NCBI RefSeq assembly: GCF_900103175.1 | Contig: NZ_FNLF01000002.1 | Span: forward strand, 4,044,136-4,108,135 | Length of the DNA: 64,000 nucleotides | Direction: 5' to 3' | DNA from: Tsukamurella pulmonis | GTDB lineage: Bacteria; Actinomycetota; Actinomycetes; Mycobacteriales; Mycobacteriaceae | Shown: positions 24,041-38,600 of the stretch, piece after piece | How positions within the stretch are numbered: position 1 is the first letter of the stretch | Layout: every line of letters starts with the position of its first letter | Translations under genes and position numbers: made by a program | The notes under the pieces: model-generated | The model's input: only the letters and a program-made list of their open reading frames with translations | What the model was told of the DNA's origin: nothing | Database searches by the model: none

Positions 24041-24798
24041 CGCGGAGCCGGAAGTCGGAGGCCGCTCATGCCGCCGTCGACGGCCAGCGAGGTGCCGGTG
24101 GTGGCCGACGCCGCGGGACCGAGCAGGTAGCAGATCGCCCCTGCCACTTCGGCATCCGTGACCAGACGTCCCGTGGGCTGACGTTGTCGCAGGTACTGCA
24201 CCTCCGCCTCGGGGTCGGCGGCCGCGTCCAGCAGCCGTCGCACCCACGGGGTGTCGACGGTCCCCGGATTCACGCAGTTGAACCGGATGCCCTCGCGCAC
24301 ATGATCGGCCGCCATCGCCCGGGTCATGGCCTCGACCGCCCCCTTGGACGCGCTGTACAGGGCACGGCCGGGCAGCCCCGCCGTCGCGGCGATCGAGCAG
24401 GTGGTCACGACGGCGGCGTTCGGCGACCGTCGCAGGTGCGCCAGTGCCGCCCTCGTCACCCGGACCGAGCCGAGGACGTTCACGTCGAGCACTCGCCGCC
24501 ACTCCTCCAGCGTCCCGTCCTCGACGGTGCCCTGCGCACCGATCCCGGCGTTGCTCACCACTCCGTCGATCCCGCCGAGGGACTCGGCGGCGGCCGCCAC
24601 CGCCCCGGCGACCGACTCGTCGTCGGCGACGTCGCAGGCGATGCCCACCGAACCGGGCGGCGCATCACCGGGATTCAGGTCGAGCACCGCGACCTCCGCT
24701 CCCCGCGCCATCAGCTCCTCCGCCGTCCGCCGCCCGATGCCCGATGCCCCGCCGGTCACCACGGCCCGGAACCCGGCGAACTCGTCCGCGTTGCTCAT
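24037..24798 (-). CDS. SDR oxidoreductase, probable 2-keto-3-deoxy-L-fuconate dehydrogenase
   Basis: 253 residues. The NAD-binding [13 protein letters not shown] is near residue 15, NAG in [11 protein letters not shown] near 82, and the catalytic Ser-Tyr-Lys is in [23 protein letters not shown]. By context it oxidises 2-keto-3-deoxy-L-fuconate to the 2,4-diketo acid, the step between the dehydratase and the FAH-fold hydrolase. It overlaps both neighbours by 4 nt. Confidence 0.85.
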   Translation of the reverse strand: MSNADEFAGFRAVVTGGASGIGRRTAEELMARGAEVAVLDLNPGDAPPGSVGIACDVADDESVAGAVAAAAESLGGIDGVVSNAGIGAQGTVEDGTLEEWRRVLDVNVLGSVRVTRAALAHLRRSPNAAVVTTCSIAATAGLPGRALYSASKGAVEAMTRAMAADHVREGIRFNCVNPGTVDTPWVRRLLDAAADPEAEVQYLRQRQPTGRLVTDAEVAGAICYLLGPAASATTGTSLAVDGGMSGLRLPAPR

Positions 24799-26102
24799 TG
24801 TGCTCCCTTCCAGGCCTCCCCGTCGGGGAAGCCGAACCACGCGAGCGACTCCGGCCGGATCTCGGCCGAGAAGCCGGGCGCCGAGGGTGCCGCGTAGGCC
24901 CCACCGACGATGCGAACCGGGTCCACGAAGTGCTCGTGCAGGTGGTCGACGTACTCGATGGTGCGGTCTTCGAGCGTGCCCGACACCGCGACGAAGTCGA
25001 ACATCGCAAGGTGCTGCACCAGCTCACAGAGCCCGACACCACCCGCGTGCGGGCAGACCGGAACACCGAACTTGGCGGCCAGCAAGAGGATCGCGATGTT
25101 CTCGTTGACTCCGGCGACGCGGGTGGAATCGAGCTGGAGGACGTCGACCGCCTCGGCCTGCAGGAGTTGCTTGACCAGCACCCGACTGTGCGCGTGTTCA
25201 CCGGTCGCGATGCGGACCGGCGACACCCGCCGGCGGATCGTGGCGTGCGCGAGCACGTCGTCGGGCGCGGTCGGCTCCTCCACCCACCACGGATCGAAGG
25301 GCGCGAGCCGCTCGATCGCCGCGACGGCGTCGGCGACGTCCCACCGCTGATTGGCATCGACGGCGATCCGCACGTCACCGCCGACCGCGGCGCGCGCCAG
25401 CGCGAACCGGCGGACGTCATCGTCGATGTCGGCCCCGACCTTGAGCTTGATCTGCGTGAAGCCCTCGGCCACCGCCTCCTTCGCGAGCCGTTCCAGCTTC
25501 GCATCGGAGTAGCCCAGCCAGCCGGGCGAGGTGGTGTAGCCGGGGTACCCCTCGGCGCGCAGCAGCTCCGCCCGCTCCGCCCGCCCGGGCTCCGCCGCCC
25601 GGAGCAACTCGAGCGCCTCCTCGGGGGTGAGAGCGTCGGTGAGATACCGGAAGTCGACGAGTTCGACGATCTCCTCGGGGCGCAGTCCGCCGAGCAAACG
25701 CCACAGCGGCAGGCCCTCTCGCTTGGCCCGCAGATCCCACAGCGCGTTCACCACCGCACCGATCGCCATGTGCATGACGCCCTTCTCGGGGCCCAGCCAG
25801 CGCAGTTGCGCGTCGTGGACCAGCTCACGCCACATGCCGCCGAGGTCGGCGAGGGTGGCCGCGACGTCGCGCCCGAGGACGTACAGGGCCAGCGCCTCGA
25901 TCGCGGCGCGCTGCACGTCGTTGCCGCGACCGATGGTGAACACGAAGCCGTGCCCCTCGAGGCCGTCGCCGGCATCGGTGTCGAGGATCAGGTAGGCGGC
26001 GGAGTAGTCCGGGTCGACGTTCATGGCGTCGGAGCCGTCGAGCTCCGCGGACGTGGGGAACCGCACGTCGAGTGTGCGGAATCCGGTGAACACGGCGGAC
26101 AT
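24795..26102 (-). CDS. L-fuconate dehydratase (enolase superfamily)
   Basis: 435 residues, the usual length. The mandelate-racemase-type active site is complete: KLKVG with the acid/base Lys near residue 220, metal ligands in [16 protein letters not shown] and ATGEHAHSR, and the catalytic His in [15 protein letters not shown]. The N-terminal capping domain starts [14 protein letters not shown], typical of L-fuconate dehydratases including human ENOSF1. It converts L-fuconate to 2-keto-3-deoxy-L-fuconate. Confidence 0.92.
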   Translation of the reverse strand: MSAVFTGFRTLDVRFPTSAELDGSDAMNVDPDYSAAYLILDTDAGDGLEGHGFVFTIGRGNDVQRAAIEALALYVLGRDVAATLADLGGMWRELVHDAQLRWLGPEKGVMHMAIGAVVNALWDLRAKREGLPLWRLLGGLRPEEIVELVDFRYLTDALTPEEALELLRAAEPGRAERAELLRAEGYPGYTTSPGWLGYSDAKLERLAKEAVAEGFTQIKLKVGADIDDDVRRFALARAAVGGDVRIAVDANQRWDVADAVAAIERLAPFDPWWVEEPTAPDDVLAHATIRRRVSPVRIATGEHAHSRVLVKQLLQAEAVDVLQLDSTRVAGVNENIAILLLAAKFGVPVCPHAGGVGLCELVQHLAMFDFVAVSGTLEDRTIEYVDHLHEHFVDPVRIVGGAYAAPSAPGFSAEIRPESLAWFGFPDGEAWKGAQ

Positions 26103-26953
26103 CAGGCCTCCTCGAGCACGGATCGGTGGCCGCCGAGCAGATCGATGTGCGTCTCGATCACGTCGCCGCGCCGCAGGTAGGGCTTCGGATCGGGGTACCC
26201 GAAGGCGACCCCGGCCGGCGTGCCGGTGTTGATCACGTCCCCGGGTTCGAGAACCATGAAACGACTGAGGTAGCGGACGATCTCGCCCACGCCGAAGATC
26301 ATCTGCGCGGTGTTCGCCTGCTGGCGGACCTCGCCGTTGACCGCGAGCCGGATGTCGAGCACCTGCGGATCCGGGATCTCGTCGGCGGTGACCAGTTCGG
26401 GACCGAGGGGGTTGAAGGTCTCGCAGTTCTTGCCCTTGTCCCAGGTGCCACCGCGGTTCATCTGGAAGTCCCGCTCGGAGACGTCGTCGGAGACCGTGTA
26501 ACCCGCGACGCAGGAGAGACCCTGTTCGGCATCGTCGAGATACCTTGCAGTACTGCCGATCACGGCCGCGAGCTCCACCTCGTAGTCGGTGGCCGCCGAG
26601 CCTCGCGGGATCAGCACCGCGTCGTGCGGGCCCACGATCGTCGCCGAGGTCTTGAGGAACACCACCGGCTCCGCCGGCTCCTCGTGCTGGGTCTCCTGCG
26701 CATGCGCGAGGTAGTTCACCCCGATGCACACGATCTTGCCGGGCCGGGAGATCGGCGCGCCGACTCGCATACCCGCGATGTCGATCTGCGGCAGCCGATC
26801 CCCGTCGAGGGCGTCGGCCAGCCGGGCGCGCGCCTCCCCGATCGTCGCGGGTTCGTACTCGTGAACGACGGACGAGGCGTCGAACCACCGGCCGTCTCCG
26901 GAGGAGACGACCGGGCGCTCCGCCCCCGGCTCCCCCACTCGTCGCAGTCTCAT
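26102..26953 (-). CDS. FAH-family hydrolase, probable 2,4-diketo-3-deoxy-L-fuconate hydrolase
   Basis: 283 residues from ATG 26953, which overlaps the stop of the MFS gene. FAH-fold features: [14 protein letters not shown] with the catalytic dyad region near residue 75, the metal ligands in [12 protein letters not shown], and the [16 protein letters not shown] loop near the C-terminus. In the pathway it cleaves the diketo acid to pyruvate and L-lactate. A 5-oxopent-3-ene-1,2,5-tricarboxylate-type activity cannot be excluded from sequence alone. Confidence 0.88.
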   Translation of the reverse strand: MRLRRVGEPGAERPVVSSGDGRWFDASSVVHEYEPATIGEARARLADALDGDRLPQIDIAGMRVGAPISRPGKIVCIGVNYLAHAQETQHEEPAEPVVFLKTSATIVGPHDAVLIPRGSAATDYEVELAAVIGSTARYLDDAEQGLSCVAGYTVSDDVSERDFQMNRGGTWDKGKNCETFNPLGPELVTADEIPDPQVLDIRLAVNGEVRQQANTAQMIFGVGEIVRYLSRFMVLEPGDVINTGTPAGVAFGYPDPKPYLRRGDVIETHIDLLGGHRSVLEEA

Positions 26954-28323
26954 CGGCGTCCTTCCGTGCTCAGTGCCAGATTCTCGGCTGATGCCGAATC
27001 CTTTTCCCGCCAGTACTCTTCGATCTCCTCCAGCGACTTCCCTCGGGTCTCGGGGACGAATCTCCAGACGTACGCGGCGCCGAGGAGCGAGAGCACCGCG
27101 AACAGGAGGAACGACGTCGTTCCCACCGCCTCCAGGAAGCTGGGGAACCACCGGGAGGAGACCGCGTTGAGCAGGTACTGCGTGAAGGTGATCACCCCCA
27201 TCCCGAGAGCGCGGGCGCGCAACGGCAGCAGCTCCGGGCAGATCAGCCAGAAGACCGGGCCCAAGCCGAAGCCGAAGGCGAAGGTGTACAGGAAGACACA
27301 GCCGATCGCGAGGACCGGGACATCGGGGAACAGGGCGACCCCGACCGTGGGCAGCACTTGACCGAGCAGGCTCGCGATCAGCAGCGGTTTGCGGCCCATC
27401 CGATCCACGAGCGGCAGCGAGATCGCCGTCGACAGCACCAGGGCGATGCCCACCATGTAGTTGGCGACGGTGCCGGCGGAGCCGTTGCCGGTGTGCTCGA
27501 AGATGATCGGCGCGTAGTACACCACCGAGTTGATACCGGTGAAGACCTGGAAGAAGGTGAGGACGAGCGCGATCGTCAGGGCGGGGCGATAGAGGCCGGT
27601 GAAGAGCTCCCGGAAGCCGGCGGACTGCTCGTGCAGGCTCTGTTCGATCTCGCGGCTCTCCCGGCGCGCCTCCCCGGCATCGCCCCGGAGCCGTCCGAGG
27701 ACCGTCTCCGCCCGGGCGACCTCACCGCGCATGATCAGCCACCGCGGGCTCGCCGGCGCGATCACCATGCCCACCATGAAGATCAGTGCCGGCACCGCGC
27801 CGAGGCCGAGGATCCACCGCCACTGCCCCGAGGGTGTGAAGGCGCTCCCCACGACGTACGCGGCCAGAATGCCGACGTTGACCGAGAGCTGATACAGCGC
27901 GGTGAGCGTGCCGCGCACCCGCTTCGGCGCGAGCTCGCTCAGGTAGATCAGGCCGAACTGGTTGGCGATGCCGCAGGCGAAGCCGAGGACCAACCGGGAC
28001 ACCGTCAGCGTGGTCACGTCGGGCGCGAGGGCGCAGCCGAGCGAGCCGGCGATGAACAGTGCGCCGCAGAGGATCAACAGGTGCCGCCGGTCGTACCGGC
28101 GGGCGGCCAGGGTCGCGGCGATGATCGCGGGAAGCGCTCCGAAGAGCAACATGCTCGTCAGGAGCCCCTGCCCATCGGCGTCGAGACCGAACTGTGCGGT
28201 GATGAGCGGGAGCGCCCCCGACATCGACCCGGAGTCGTAGCCGTAGAGGATCCCGGACATGCCACCGAGCACTGCGATCGCGTACACCACCCGCGGGATC
28301 GGCGTCGTTGTGTCGGGAGTCAC
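26950..28323 (-). CDS. MFS sugar porter, probable L-fucose importer
   Basis: 457 residues, 12 membrane helices. Sugar-porter signatures are present: [14 protein letters not shown] in helix 1, [29 protein letters not shown] near residue 110, [15 protein letters not shown] near 265, DRMGRKPLL, and [15 protein letters not shown] at the C-terminus. The GTG start is only about 3-5 nt from the predicted transcript start, so the mRNA may be leaderless. It is the first gene of the six-gene minus-strand fucose operon. Confidence 0.88.
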   Translation of the reverse strand: MTPDTTTPIPRVVYAIAVLGGMSGILYGYDSGSMSGALPLITAQFGLDADGQGLLTSMLLFGALPAIIAATLAARRYDRRHLLILCGALFIAGSLGCALAPDVTTLTVSRLVLGFACGIANQFGLIYLSELAPKRVRGTLTALYQLSVNVGILAAYVVGSAFTPSGQWRWILGLGAVPALIFMVGMVIAPASPRWLIMRGEVARAETVLGRLRGDAGEARRESREIEQSLHEQSAGFRELFTGLYRPALTIALVLTFFQVFTGINSVVYYAPIIFEHTGNGSAGTVANYMVGIALVLSTAISLPLVDRMGRKPLLIASLLGQVLPTVGVALFPDVPVLAIGCVFLYTFAFGFGLGPVFWLICPELLPLRARALGMGVITFTQYLLNAVSSRWFPSFLEAVGTTSFLLFAVLSLLGAAYVWRFVPETRGKSLEEIEEYWREKDSASAENLALSTEGRR

Positions 28324-28331
28324 AGAATCCG

Positions 28332-28360
28332 ACTGTAAACATCGGAGGTCTCTGGGTCAA
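28332..28360 (-). promoter_or_regulatory. Promoter of the fucose MFS operon
   Basis: On the minus strand TTGACC (28360-28355), a 17-bp spacer and TACAGT (28337-28332). The predicted start lies within a few bases of the GTG at 28323. The opposite operon has its own TACAGT word at 28389-28394 as a candidate -10. Confidence 0.55.
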
Positions 28361-28427
28361 CCGCCTGCGTTCATCCGTCGCCGAGTCGTACAGTTGCAGA
28401 AAGTACCGCTCAATGATCGGAGGACTC

Positions 28428-29702
28428 ATGCGCCGCCAGGTACCGAAGGTGCGAGATCTCGCGCCGCTCATGCGCGTCAGGGCGCCCCGGTTCGACCGCC
28501 GCACCGCCCGGCTGGAGGATGCGCAGACCATCGGGGATCTGCGCCGGATCGCTCAGCGGCGCACCCCGCGCGCCGCCTTCGACTACACCGACGGCGCCGC
28601 GGAGGCCGAGCTCTCGCTGGCCCGGGCGCGGCAGGCCTTCGCCGACATCGAGTTCCACCCGCAGATCCTGCGCGACGTCGCCGAGGTCGACACCGCGCGC
28701 ACCGTGCTGGGCGGCCCGTCTGCCCTCCCGTTCGCGATCGCCCCCACCGGCTTCACCCGGATGATGCAGACCGAGGGCGAGCTGGCGGGCGTGCGGGCCG
28801 CCACCCGCGCCGGCATCCCGTTCTCCCTGTCCACCATGGGGACCGCGTCCATCGAGGAGGTCGCTTCCGCCGCATCGGACATCGCGCCCGCCGGAACCCG
28901 CGGGAGACAGTGGTTCCAGCTCTACATGTGGCGCGACCGGGACCGCTCGATGGCGCTGGTCGACCGCGCCGCGAAGGCGGGCTACGACACACTGCTCGTC
29001 ACCGTCGACGTCCCCGTCGCCGGGGCTCGACTGCGGGACAAGCGCAACGGCATGACGATTCCGCCCGCGCTCACCCTGCGCACCATCATCGACGCGGTGC
29101 CGCGCCCCCACTGGTGGATCGACTTCCTCACCACCGAGCCGCTCTCGTTCGCCTCGCTGGACCGCTGGTCGGGCACCGTCGGCGAACTCCTGGACTCGAT
29201 GTTCGACCCGACCGTCGACTACACCGATCTGGCGTGGATCACGGAGCAGTGGCCGGGCAAGGTGGTGGTCAAGGGTGTGCAGACGCTCGAGGACGCGCGC
29301 CGCTGCGCCGAGCTCGGCGTCGACGGCATCATCCTGTCCAATCACGGTGGGCGCCAGCTCGACCGGGCCCCCGTTCCGTTCCACCTGCTTCCGGCGGTCG
29401 CCGCGGAACTCGGCGACTCGACGGAGATCCTGCTGGACACCGGCATCATGTCGGGCGCCGACATCGTCGCGGCGATCGCGCTCGGTGCGCGCAGCACGCT
29501 GGTCGGCCGCGCCTACCTGTACGGCCTCATGGCGGGCGGCGAGGCCGGCGTGGAGCGCGCGATCACCATCCTCGGCGACGAGGTGCGTCGTACGATGCGG
29601 CTGCTCGGCGCCAACTCGCTCGACGAGCTCGGCCCCGGCCACGTCACCCAGCTGACTCGCATGCAGCCGCTCCCCCGCCCCGGCCAGGAGGTCCGCCGAT
29701 GA
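28428..29702 (+). CDS. lldD: FMN-dependent alpha-hydroxy-acid oxidase, probable L-lactate dehydrogenase
   Basis: 424 residues from ATG 28428 behind GGAGG. FMN/substrate motifs are in order: APTGFTRMM near residue 105, LYMWRDR near 165, [17 protein letters not shown] near 192, the Lys in [11 protein letters not shown], and the catalytic His-Gly-Gly in [10 protein letters not shown] near 305. LldD-type enzymes oxidise L-lactate to pyruvate. In this operon the lactate is the product of L-fucose cleavage, so the pathway would yield two pyruvates. Its stop overlaps the mutarotase start. Confidence 0.9.
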   Translation: MRRQVPKVRDLAPLMRVRAPRFDRRTARLEDAQTIGDLRRIAQRRTPRAAFDYTDGAAEAELSLARARQAFADIEFHPQILRDVAEVDTARTVLGGPSALPFAIAPTGFTRMMQTEGELAGVRAATRAGIPFSLSTMGTASIEEVASAASDIAPAGTRGRQWFQLYMWRDRDRSMALVDRAAKAGYDTLLVTVDVPVAGARLRDKRNGMTIPPALTLRTIIDAVPRPHWWIDFLTTEPLSFASLDRWSGTVGELLDSMFDPTVDYTDLAWITEQWPGKVVVKGVQTLEDARRCAELGVDGIILSNHGGRQLDRAPVPFHLLPAVAAELGDSTEILLDTGIMSGADIVAAIALGARSTLVGRAYLYGLMAGGEAGVERAITILGDEVRRTMRLLGANSLDELGPGHVTQLTRMQPLPRPGQEVRR

Positions 29703-30022
29703 GCGAGACGATCGCCCTGCACACGCGCCTGCGTGCCGGCGCCGAGGAGCAGTACGACCGGGTGCACGCGATGATCCCCGCCGAGCTCGACGGTGCGCTG
29801 CGGGAGGCGGGTGTGCGCTCGTGGCGGATCTGGCGCGACGGCCGGGAGCTCTTCCACCTCGTCGAGGTCGACGACTACCGGGCGATGCGGCACCACCTCG
29901 CCGACCACCCCGCGAACGTCCCCTGGCAGGCGCGGATGGCGGAACTGCTCGAGGTGGAGGACGACTACTCCGGCGACGACCGCGGCATCCCGCTGGTGTG
30001 GGCGCTGCCGTCGGATCGATGA
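29699..30022 (+). CDS. RhaM-family (DUF718) 6-deoxy-sugar mutarotase
   Basis: 107 residues. The family resembles L-rhamnose mutarotase: [32 protein letters not shown] with the catalytic His, [21 protein letters not shown], and [13 protein letters not shown]. It interconverts anomers of a 6-deoxyhexose; in this locus L-fucose is the obvious substrate, although classic fucose mutarotase (FucU) is a different fold. ATGA overlap upstream, and a 4-nt overlap with the lactonase downstream. Confidence 0.87.
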   Translation: MSETIALHTRLRAGAEEQYDRVHAMIPAELDGALREAGVRSWRIWRDGRELFHLVEVDDYRAMRHHLADHPANVPWQARMAELLEVEDDYSGDDRGIPLVWALPSDR

Positions 30023-30846
30023 TCGTCGACGCGCACCATCACCTCTGGGACCGGACCCGGGACGACCACGGCTGGCTCGATGCGCCCGGGCTGGAGGCGA
30101 TCCGACGCGATTTCGGCACCGACGACCTCGCGGCCGCGGCCGCCGGAGCGGTCACGACGACCGTCGCCGTCCAAGCGCTGCACTCCTCCGCCGAAACGCA
30201 CTCGCTGCTCGCGGCCGCCCGCCCCGTCGCGGGTGTCGTCGGCTGGGTGGATCTCGCCTCGTCGCGCTGCGACGAGCGGCTCAGTGCTCTCGTCGCCGGC
30301 CCCGGCGGCGAGAAGCTCCGTGGCATCAGGCATCTCGTCCAGGACGAGCCGGATCCGCAGTGGCTGCTGCGCCCTCGCGTCGCCCGCGGGCTGCGTACCG
30401 TCGCCGACCGTGGACTGGTCTTCGACCTCCTCGTCCGGCGGCCGCAGCGGAGCGCCGGCCTGGAGTCGGCGCGCTCGCTGCCCGACGTCCCGTTCGTGAT
30501 CGATCACGCCGGGAAGCCGGACATCGGCGCCGGCGAGTGGGATGCGTGGGCGGCGTGGATCGACGCGATGGCCGCGTTGCCGAACGTCACCTGCAAGTTG
30601 TCGGGACTGGTCACCGAGTGCCCACCGCGGCGATGGAGCCGCGCCCTCATCGCACCGTACGCCCGGCACGTGCTCGACACCTTCGGAGCGGACCGCGTGC
30701 TCTTCGGCTCCGACTGGCCGGTGTGCCTGCTGCAGGCGTCGTACGCGCAGGTGCTGGAGCTGACCGTCGACCTGCTCGACGGCGCCTCCCCCACGGAACG
30801 CGACGCGGTGCTCGGCGGGACGGCCCGGCGGGTGTACCGGCTCTGA
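30019..30846 (+). CDS. Amidohydrolase, probable L-fuconolactonase
   Basis: 275 residues. Amidohydrolase_2-type features: [11 protein letters not shown] at the N-terminus, GIRHLVQDEPDPQWLL near residue 100, FVIDHAGKPDI near 160, CKLSGLVTE near 195, and the catalytic Asp in LFGSDWPVCLL near 235. This is the layout of COG3618 lactonases including L-fuconolactonase. It hydrolyses the lactone made by the aldo/keto reductase. It is the last gene of the plus-strand operon. Confidence 0.88.
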   Translation: MIVDAHHHLWDRTRDDHGWLDAPGLEAIRRDFGTDDLAAAAAGAVTTTVAVQALHSSAETHSLLAAARPVAGVVGWVDLASSRCDERLSALVAGPGGEKLRGIRHLVQDEPDPQWLLRPRVARGLRTVADRGLVFDLLVRRPQRSAGLESARSLPDVPFVIDHAGKPDIGAGEWDAWAAWIDAMAALPNVTCKLSGLVTECPPRRWSRALIAPYARHVLDTFGADRVLFGSDWPVCLLQASYAQVLELTVDLLDGASPTERDAVLGGTARRVYRL

Positions 30847-30851
30847 AACGG

Positions 30852-30898
30852 GCTCTCCCCTCCGGCGCGGCGGGGGCAGGCGCAACGGAGGGGAGAGC
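30852..30898. terminator. Bidirectional hairpin between the fuconolactonase and DoxX genes
   Basis: Arms GCTCTCCCCTCCG (30852-30864) and CGGAGGGGAGAGC (30886-30898) are perfect over 13 bp with a 21-nt loop. It lies between two convergent genes. There is no clear T-tract. Confidence 0.6.
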
Positions 30899-30925
30899 GA
30901 GTAGGCCGCCCACAGGCGGCCGGGT

Positions 30926-31351
30926 CTAGGCGCCGAGAACGGCCTTGCGCAGGTCGGGGCGGCGCAGGAACATGGCGACCCAGATGAGCACGCCCACGTA
31001 CACGCCCGAGAGCACGAAGCCGGCGATCGGCTGCTCGGCGCGGAGGTTGATCGCGACGGCGCCGCCGAGGTAGCCGGTGAGATAGATCGCGCCGATCACC
31101 GCGGTCCGCGGGATGGTCCACAGGATCACCCCGACGAGGAGTACCAGCCCGATCACGAGGATGTGCTTCTCCTGGAAGCCGAGCTTGAGCGTCCCGTCGA
31201 TGACGGCCTGCGGCTCGGTCAGCTTGCCCACCACGTCGAAGACCAGGAACGCCCAGATCAGCACGGTCAGCACCATGCCCGCGATCCAGGACTTCGATCG
31301 TCCCGCCCACGGCTTCGCGGCGGACGGTGCGGTGGCGGTCGCGGCGGTCAT
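30926..31351 (-). CDS. DoxX-like membrane protein
   Basis: 141 residues with four hydrophobic segments. The family phrase LVFDVVGKLTEPQAVIDGTLKLGFQEKHILVIG and PRTAVIGAIYLTGYLGGAVAINLR identify the DoxX_2-type group. Function is poorly known; some DoxX proteins affect respiration or redox stress. Tandem operators overlap its promoter, but no regulator gene is adjacent. Confidence 0.78.
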   Translation of the reverse strand: MTAATATAPSAAKPWAGRSKSWIAGMVLTVLIWAFLVFDVVGKLTEPQAVIDGTLKLGFQEKHILVIGLVLLVGVILWTIPRTAVIGAIYLTGYLGGAVAINLRAEQPIAGFVLSGVYVGVLIWVAMFLRRPDLRKAVLGA

Positions 31352-31369
31352 GGCAGCTCCTCGGTTCCG

Positions 31370-31386
31370 TGTTCACGGCGTGAACA
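31370..31386. promoter_or_regulatory. Operator 1 of the DoxX-like gene
   Basis: TGTTCAC-GGC-GTGAACA, perfect 7-bp arms, in the 5' leader 18 bp before the start codon. Confidence 0.7.
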
Positions 31387-31394
31387 TCAGGCAA

Positions 31395-31411
31395 TGTTCA
31401 CACCGTACACA
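31395..31411. promoter_or_regulatory. Operator 2 of the DoxX-like gene
   Basis: TGTTCAC-ACC-GTACACA, same half-site and spacing as operator 1, weaker right arm. It is centred 25 bp from operator 1 and overlaps the -10 region. Confidence 0.55.
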
Positions 31412-31430
31412 CGGGTGATCTGCGCGTCAA
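31402..31430 (-). promoter_or_regulatory. Promoter of the DoxX-like gene
   Basis: On the minus strand TTGACG (31430-31425), 17 bp, TACGGT (31407-31402), with TGTG upstream of the -10. Confidence 0.6.
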
Positions 31431-31460
31431 CAGCTGCGACCGCGCCGGCTCGCGCGGAGA

Positions 31461-31514
31461 TTCCTGCGGTTTCCGCGGGCGGATCGCAGGCCGCGGCCGC
31501 GGAAACCGCAGGAA
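31461..31514. repeat. Perfect 18-bp inverted repeat
   Basis: TTCCTGCGGTTTCCGCGG (31461-31478) pairs exactly with CCGCGGAAACCGCAGGAA (31497-31514) over an 18-nt loop. It lies in the 285-bp gap between the DoxX gene start and rpoC, distinct from the rpoC terminator. The role is unknown. Confidence 0.8.
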
Positions 31515-31584
31515 ACGTCTCGCGGGCCCGCACGCCGCTCCGATCCGCTGCCGAAACCCGGGCCCACCGCACACCGTCGGACAT

Positions 31585-31622
31585 GAAAACGGCCCCCGAC
31601 CTGCATACGCAGATCGGGGGCC
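31585..31622 (-). terminator. Intrinsic terminator of rpoBC
   Basis: GGCCCCCGA (31591-31599) pairs with TCGGGGGCC (31614-31622), with an inner CTGC/GCAG stem. On the minus strand the hairpin begins 15 nt after the rpoC stop and is followed by GTTTTC, a short U-run. Confidence 0.85.
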
Positions 31623-31636
31623 GAGTTCAGGACCGA

Positions 31637-35593
<3,957 letters not shown>

Positions 35594-35623
35594 TTCTCTC
35601 CTAATTCGTTCGGTTGGCGGGTA

Positions 35624-38600
35624 CTAGTTCGCGAGATCTTCGGCGGAGGCGTTCTCGTTGCGCGAGAGGTTGATGCCCAGGTTGGCAGCAGCGCGCTCGA
35701 GATCCTCGTCGTCACCGTCGGCCATCTCGATGGCGGCACCGTCGGACGAGAGCACCTCCACGTTCAGGCAGAGCGACTGGAGCTCCTTGAGGAGCACCTT
35801 GAACGACTCGGGGATGCCGGGCTCGGGGATGTTCTCGCCCTTGACGATCGCCTCGTACACCTTCACGCGGCCGACCACGTCGTCCGACTTGATGGTGAGC
35901 AGCTCCTGCAGGGTGTAGGCGGCGCCGTACGCCTGCATCGCCCAGCACTCCATCTCGCCGAAACGCTGGCCACCGAACTGCGCCTTACCACCCAGCGGCT
36001 GCTGCGTGATCATCGAGTACGGACCGGTGGAGCGGGCGTGGATCTTCTCGTCCACCAGGTGGTGCAGCTTGAGGATGTACATGTAGCCGATGGCCACCGG
36101 GTACGGGAAGGGCTCACCCGAACGGCCGTCGAACAGCGTCGCCTTGCCGTCGGCCTGCACCATCACGTCGCCGTCGCGGTTGGGGAGGGTCGAGCCGAGC
36201 AGGCCGGCCAGCTCCTCGTCCCGCGCACCGTCGAAGACGGGGGTGGCGGTGTTGGTGTCCTTGGGCTGGCTGTACATCTCCTCGGGGAGCTGCGACGCCC
36301 AGTCCGGGATGTTCCCGTTCTCGTCGCGCACGTCCCAGCCGGTCTTGGCGACCCACCCGAGGTGGGTCTCCAGGATCTGGCCGATGTTCATACGACGCGG
36401 CACGCCGTGCGTGTTGAGGATGATGTCGACCGGGGTGCCGTCGGGCAGGAAGGGCATGTCCTCGGCGGGGAGGATCTTGCCGATGACGCCCTTGTTGCCG
36501 TGGCGGCCGGCCAGCTTGTCGCCGTCCTGCACCTTGCGCTTCTGGGCCACGTACACGCGGACCAGCTCGTTCACGCCGGGGGCCAGCTCGTCGTCGTCGT
36601 CGCGCGAGAAGACGCGGACGCCGATGACCTTGCCGGTCTCACCGTGGGGCACCTTGAGCGACGTGTCGCGGACCTCGCGCGCCTTCTCACCGAAGATCGC
36701 GCGGAGCAGCCGCTCCTCCGGGGTCAGCTCGGTCTCGCCCTTCGGGGTGACCTTGCCGACCAGGATGTCGCCGTCGCGAACCTCAGCACCGATGCGGATG
36801 ATGCCGCGCTCGTCGAGATCGGCCAGCACCTCGTCGGAGACGTTCGGGATGTCCCGGGTGATCTCCTCGGCGCCCAGCTTCGTGTCGCGGGCATCGATCT
36901 CGTGCTCCTCGATGTGGATGGACGTCAGGACGTCCTCCTCCACCAGGCGCTGCGAGAGGATGATCGCGTCCTCGTAGTTGTGGCCCTCCCACGGCATGAT
37001 CGCCACGAGCAGGTTCTTGCCGAGCGCCATCTCACCGTTGTCGGTGCAGGGTCCGTCGGCGAGGACCTGTCCGGCCTCGACCCGCTGGCCCGCGTTGACG
37101 ATGGGACGCTGGTTCGCGCAGGTGCCCTGGTTGCTGCGCGCGAACTTGCGCAGCTTGTGGGTCTTGCGCGTGCCCTCGTCGGCCATGATCGTGATGAAGT
37201 CGGCGGAGACCTCCTCGACGACACCCGGCTTCTCGGTGATGACGACGTCGCCGGCGTCGACCGCGGCGCGCAGCTCCATACCGGTGCCGACCAGCGGCGA
37301 CTCGGAACGGACCAGCGGCACGGCCTGACGCTGCATGTTCGCGCCCATGAGGGCACGGTTGGCGTCGTCGTGCTCGAGGAACGGGATCATCGCGGTCGCG
37401 ACCGAGACCATCTGGCGCGGCGAGATGTCCATGTACTCCACCGCCGAGACGGGGACCATCTCGACCTCGGAGCCGCGCTTACGCACGAGCACGCGCTCGT
37501 CCGTCAGGCGACCGTTCGCATCGGTGGCCGCGTTGGCCTGCGCGATGTAGTAACGGTCCTCCTCGTCGGCCGTCATGTAGACGATCTCGTCGGTGGTGGT
37601 GCCGTTCTCGACCTTGCGGTACGGGGTCTCGATGAAACCGAACGGGTTGACCCGCGCGTACACCGACAGCGAGCCGATCAGGCCGATGTTCGGGCCCTCA
37701 GGGGTCTCGATCGGGCACATGCGGCCGTAGTGCGACGGGTGGACGTCGCGGACCTCGAGGCCCGCGCGCTCACGCGACAGGCCGCCGGGGCCCAGCGCCG
37801 ACAGACGACGCTTGTGGGTCAGGCCCGAGAGCGGGTTGTTCTGGTCCATGAACTGTGAGAGCTGCGAGGTGCCGAAGAACTCCTTGATCGCCGCCGAGAC
37901 CGGGCGGATGTTGATCAGGGTCTGCGGGGTGATCGCCTCGACGTCCTGCGTGGTCATGCGCTCGCGCACGACGCGCTCCATGCGGGACAGGCCCACGCGG
38001 AGCTGGTTCTGGATCAGCTCGCCGACCGTGCGCAGGCGACGGTTGCCGAAGTGGTCGATGTCGTCGACCTCGACGGGCACCTCGTCGCCGTCCGGGACGG
38101 TCATGTAGGTGAGCTGCTCCGACGGTGCCTCGTGCAGGCGCACGAGGTACTCGATCGTCGCGACGATGTCCTCCTCGGTGAGCACCAGCGGCTGCGTGCC
38201 GTCGGAGTTCGCCGGGAGACCGAGCTTCTTGTTGAGCTTGTACCGGCCGACGCGGGCCAGGTCGTAGCGCTTCTCCTTGAAGAACAGGTTCTCCAGCAGG
38301 GTCTGCGCCGACTCCTTCGTGGGCGGCTCGCCCGGGCGCAGCTTGCGGTAGATGTCGAGCAGCGCCTCGTCGGTGCCGGCCGTGTTGTCCTTCTCCAGGG
38401 TGGAGCGCATGATCTCCGAGAAGCCGAAGCGCTCGAGGATCTGCTCGCTGGTCCACCCGAGGGCCTTGAGCAGCACGGTGACGGGCTGGCGGCGCTTGCG
38501 GTCGATGCGGACGCCGACGGTGTCGCGCTTGTCCACGTCGAACTCGAGCCACGCGCCGCGGGCCGGGATGACCTTGACGCTGTGCAGCGGCTTCTCGGTC

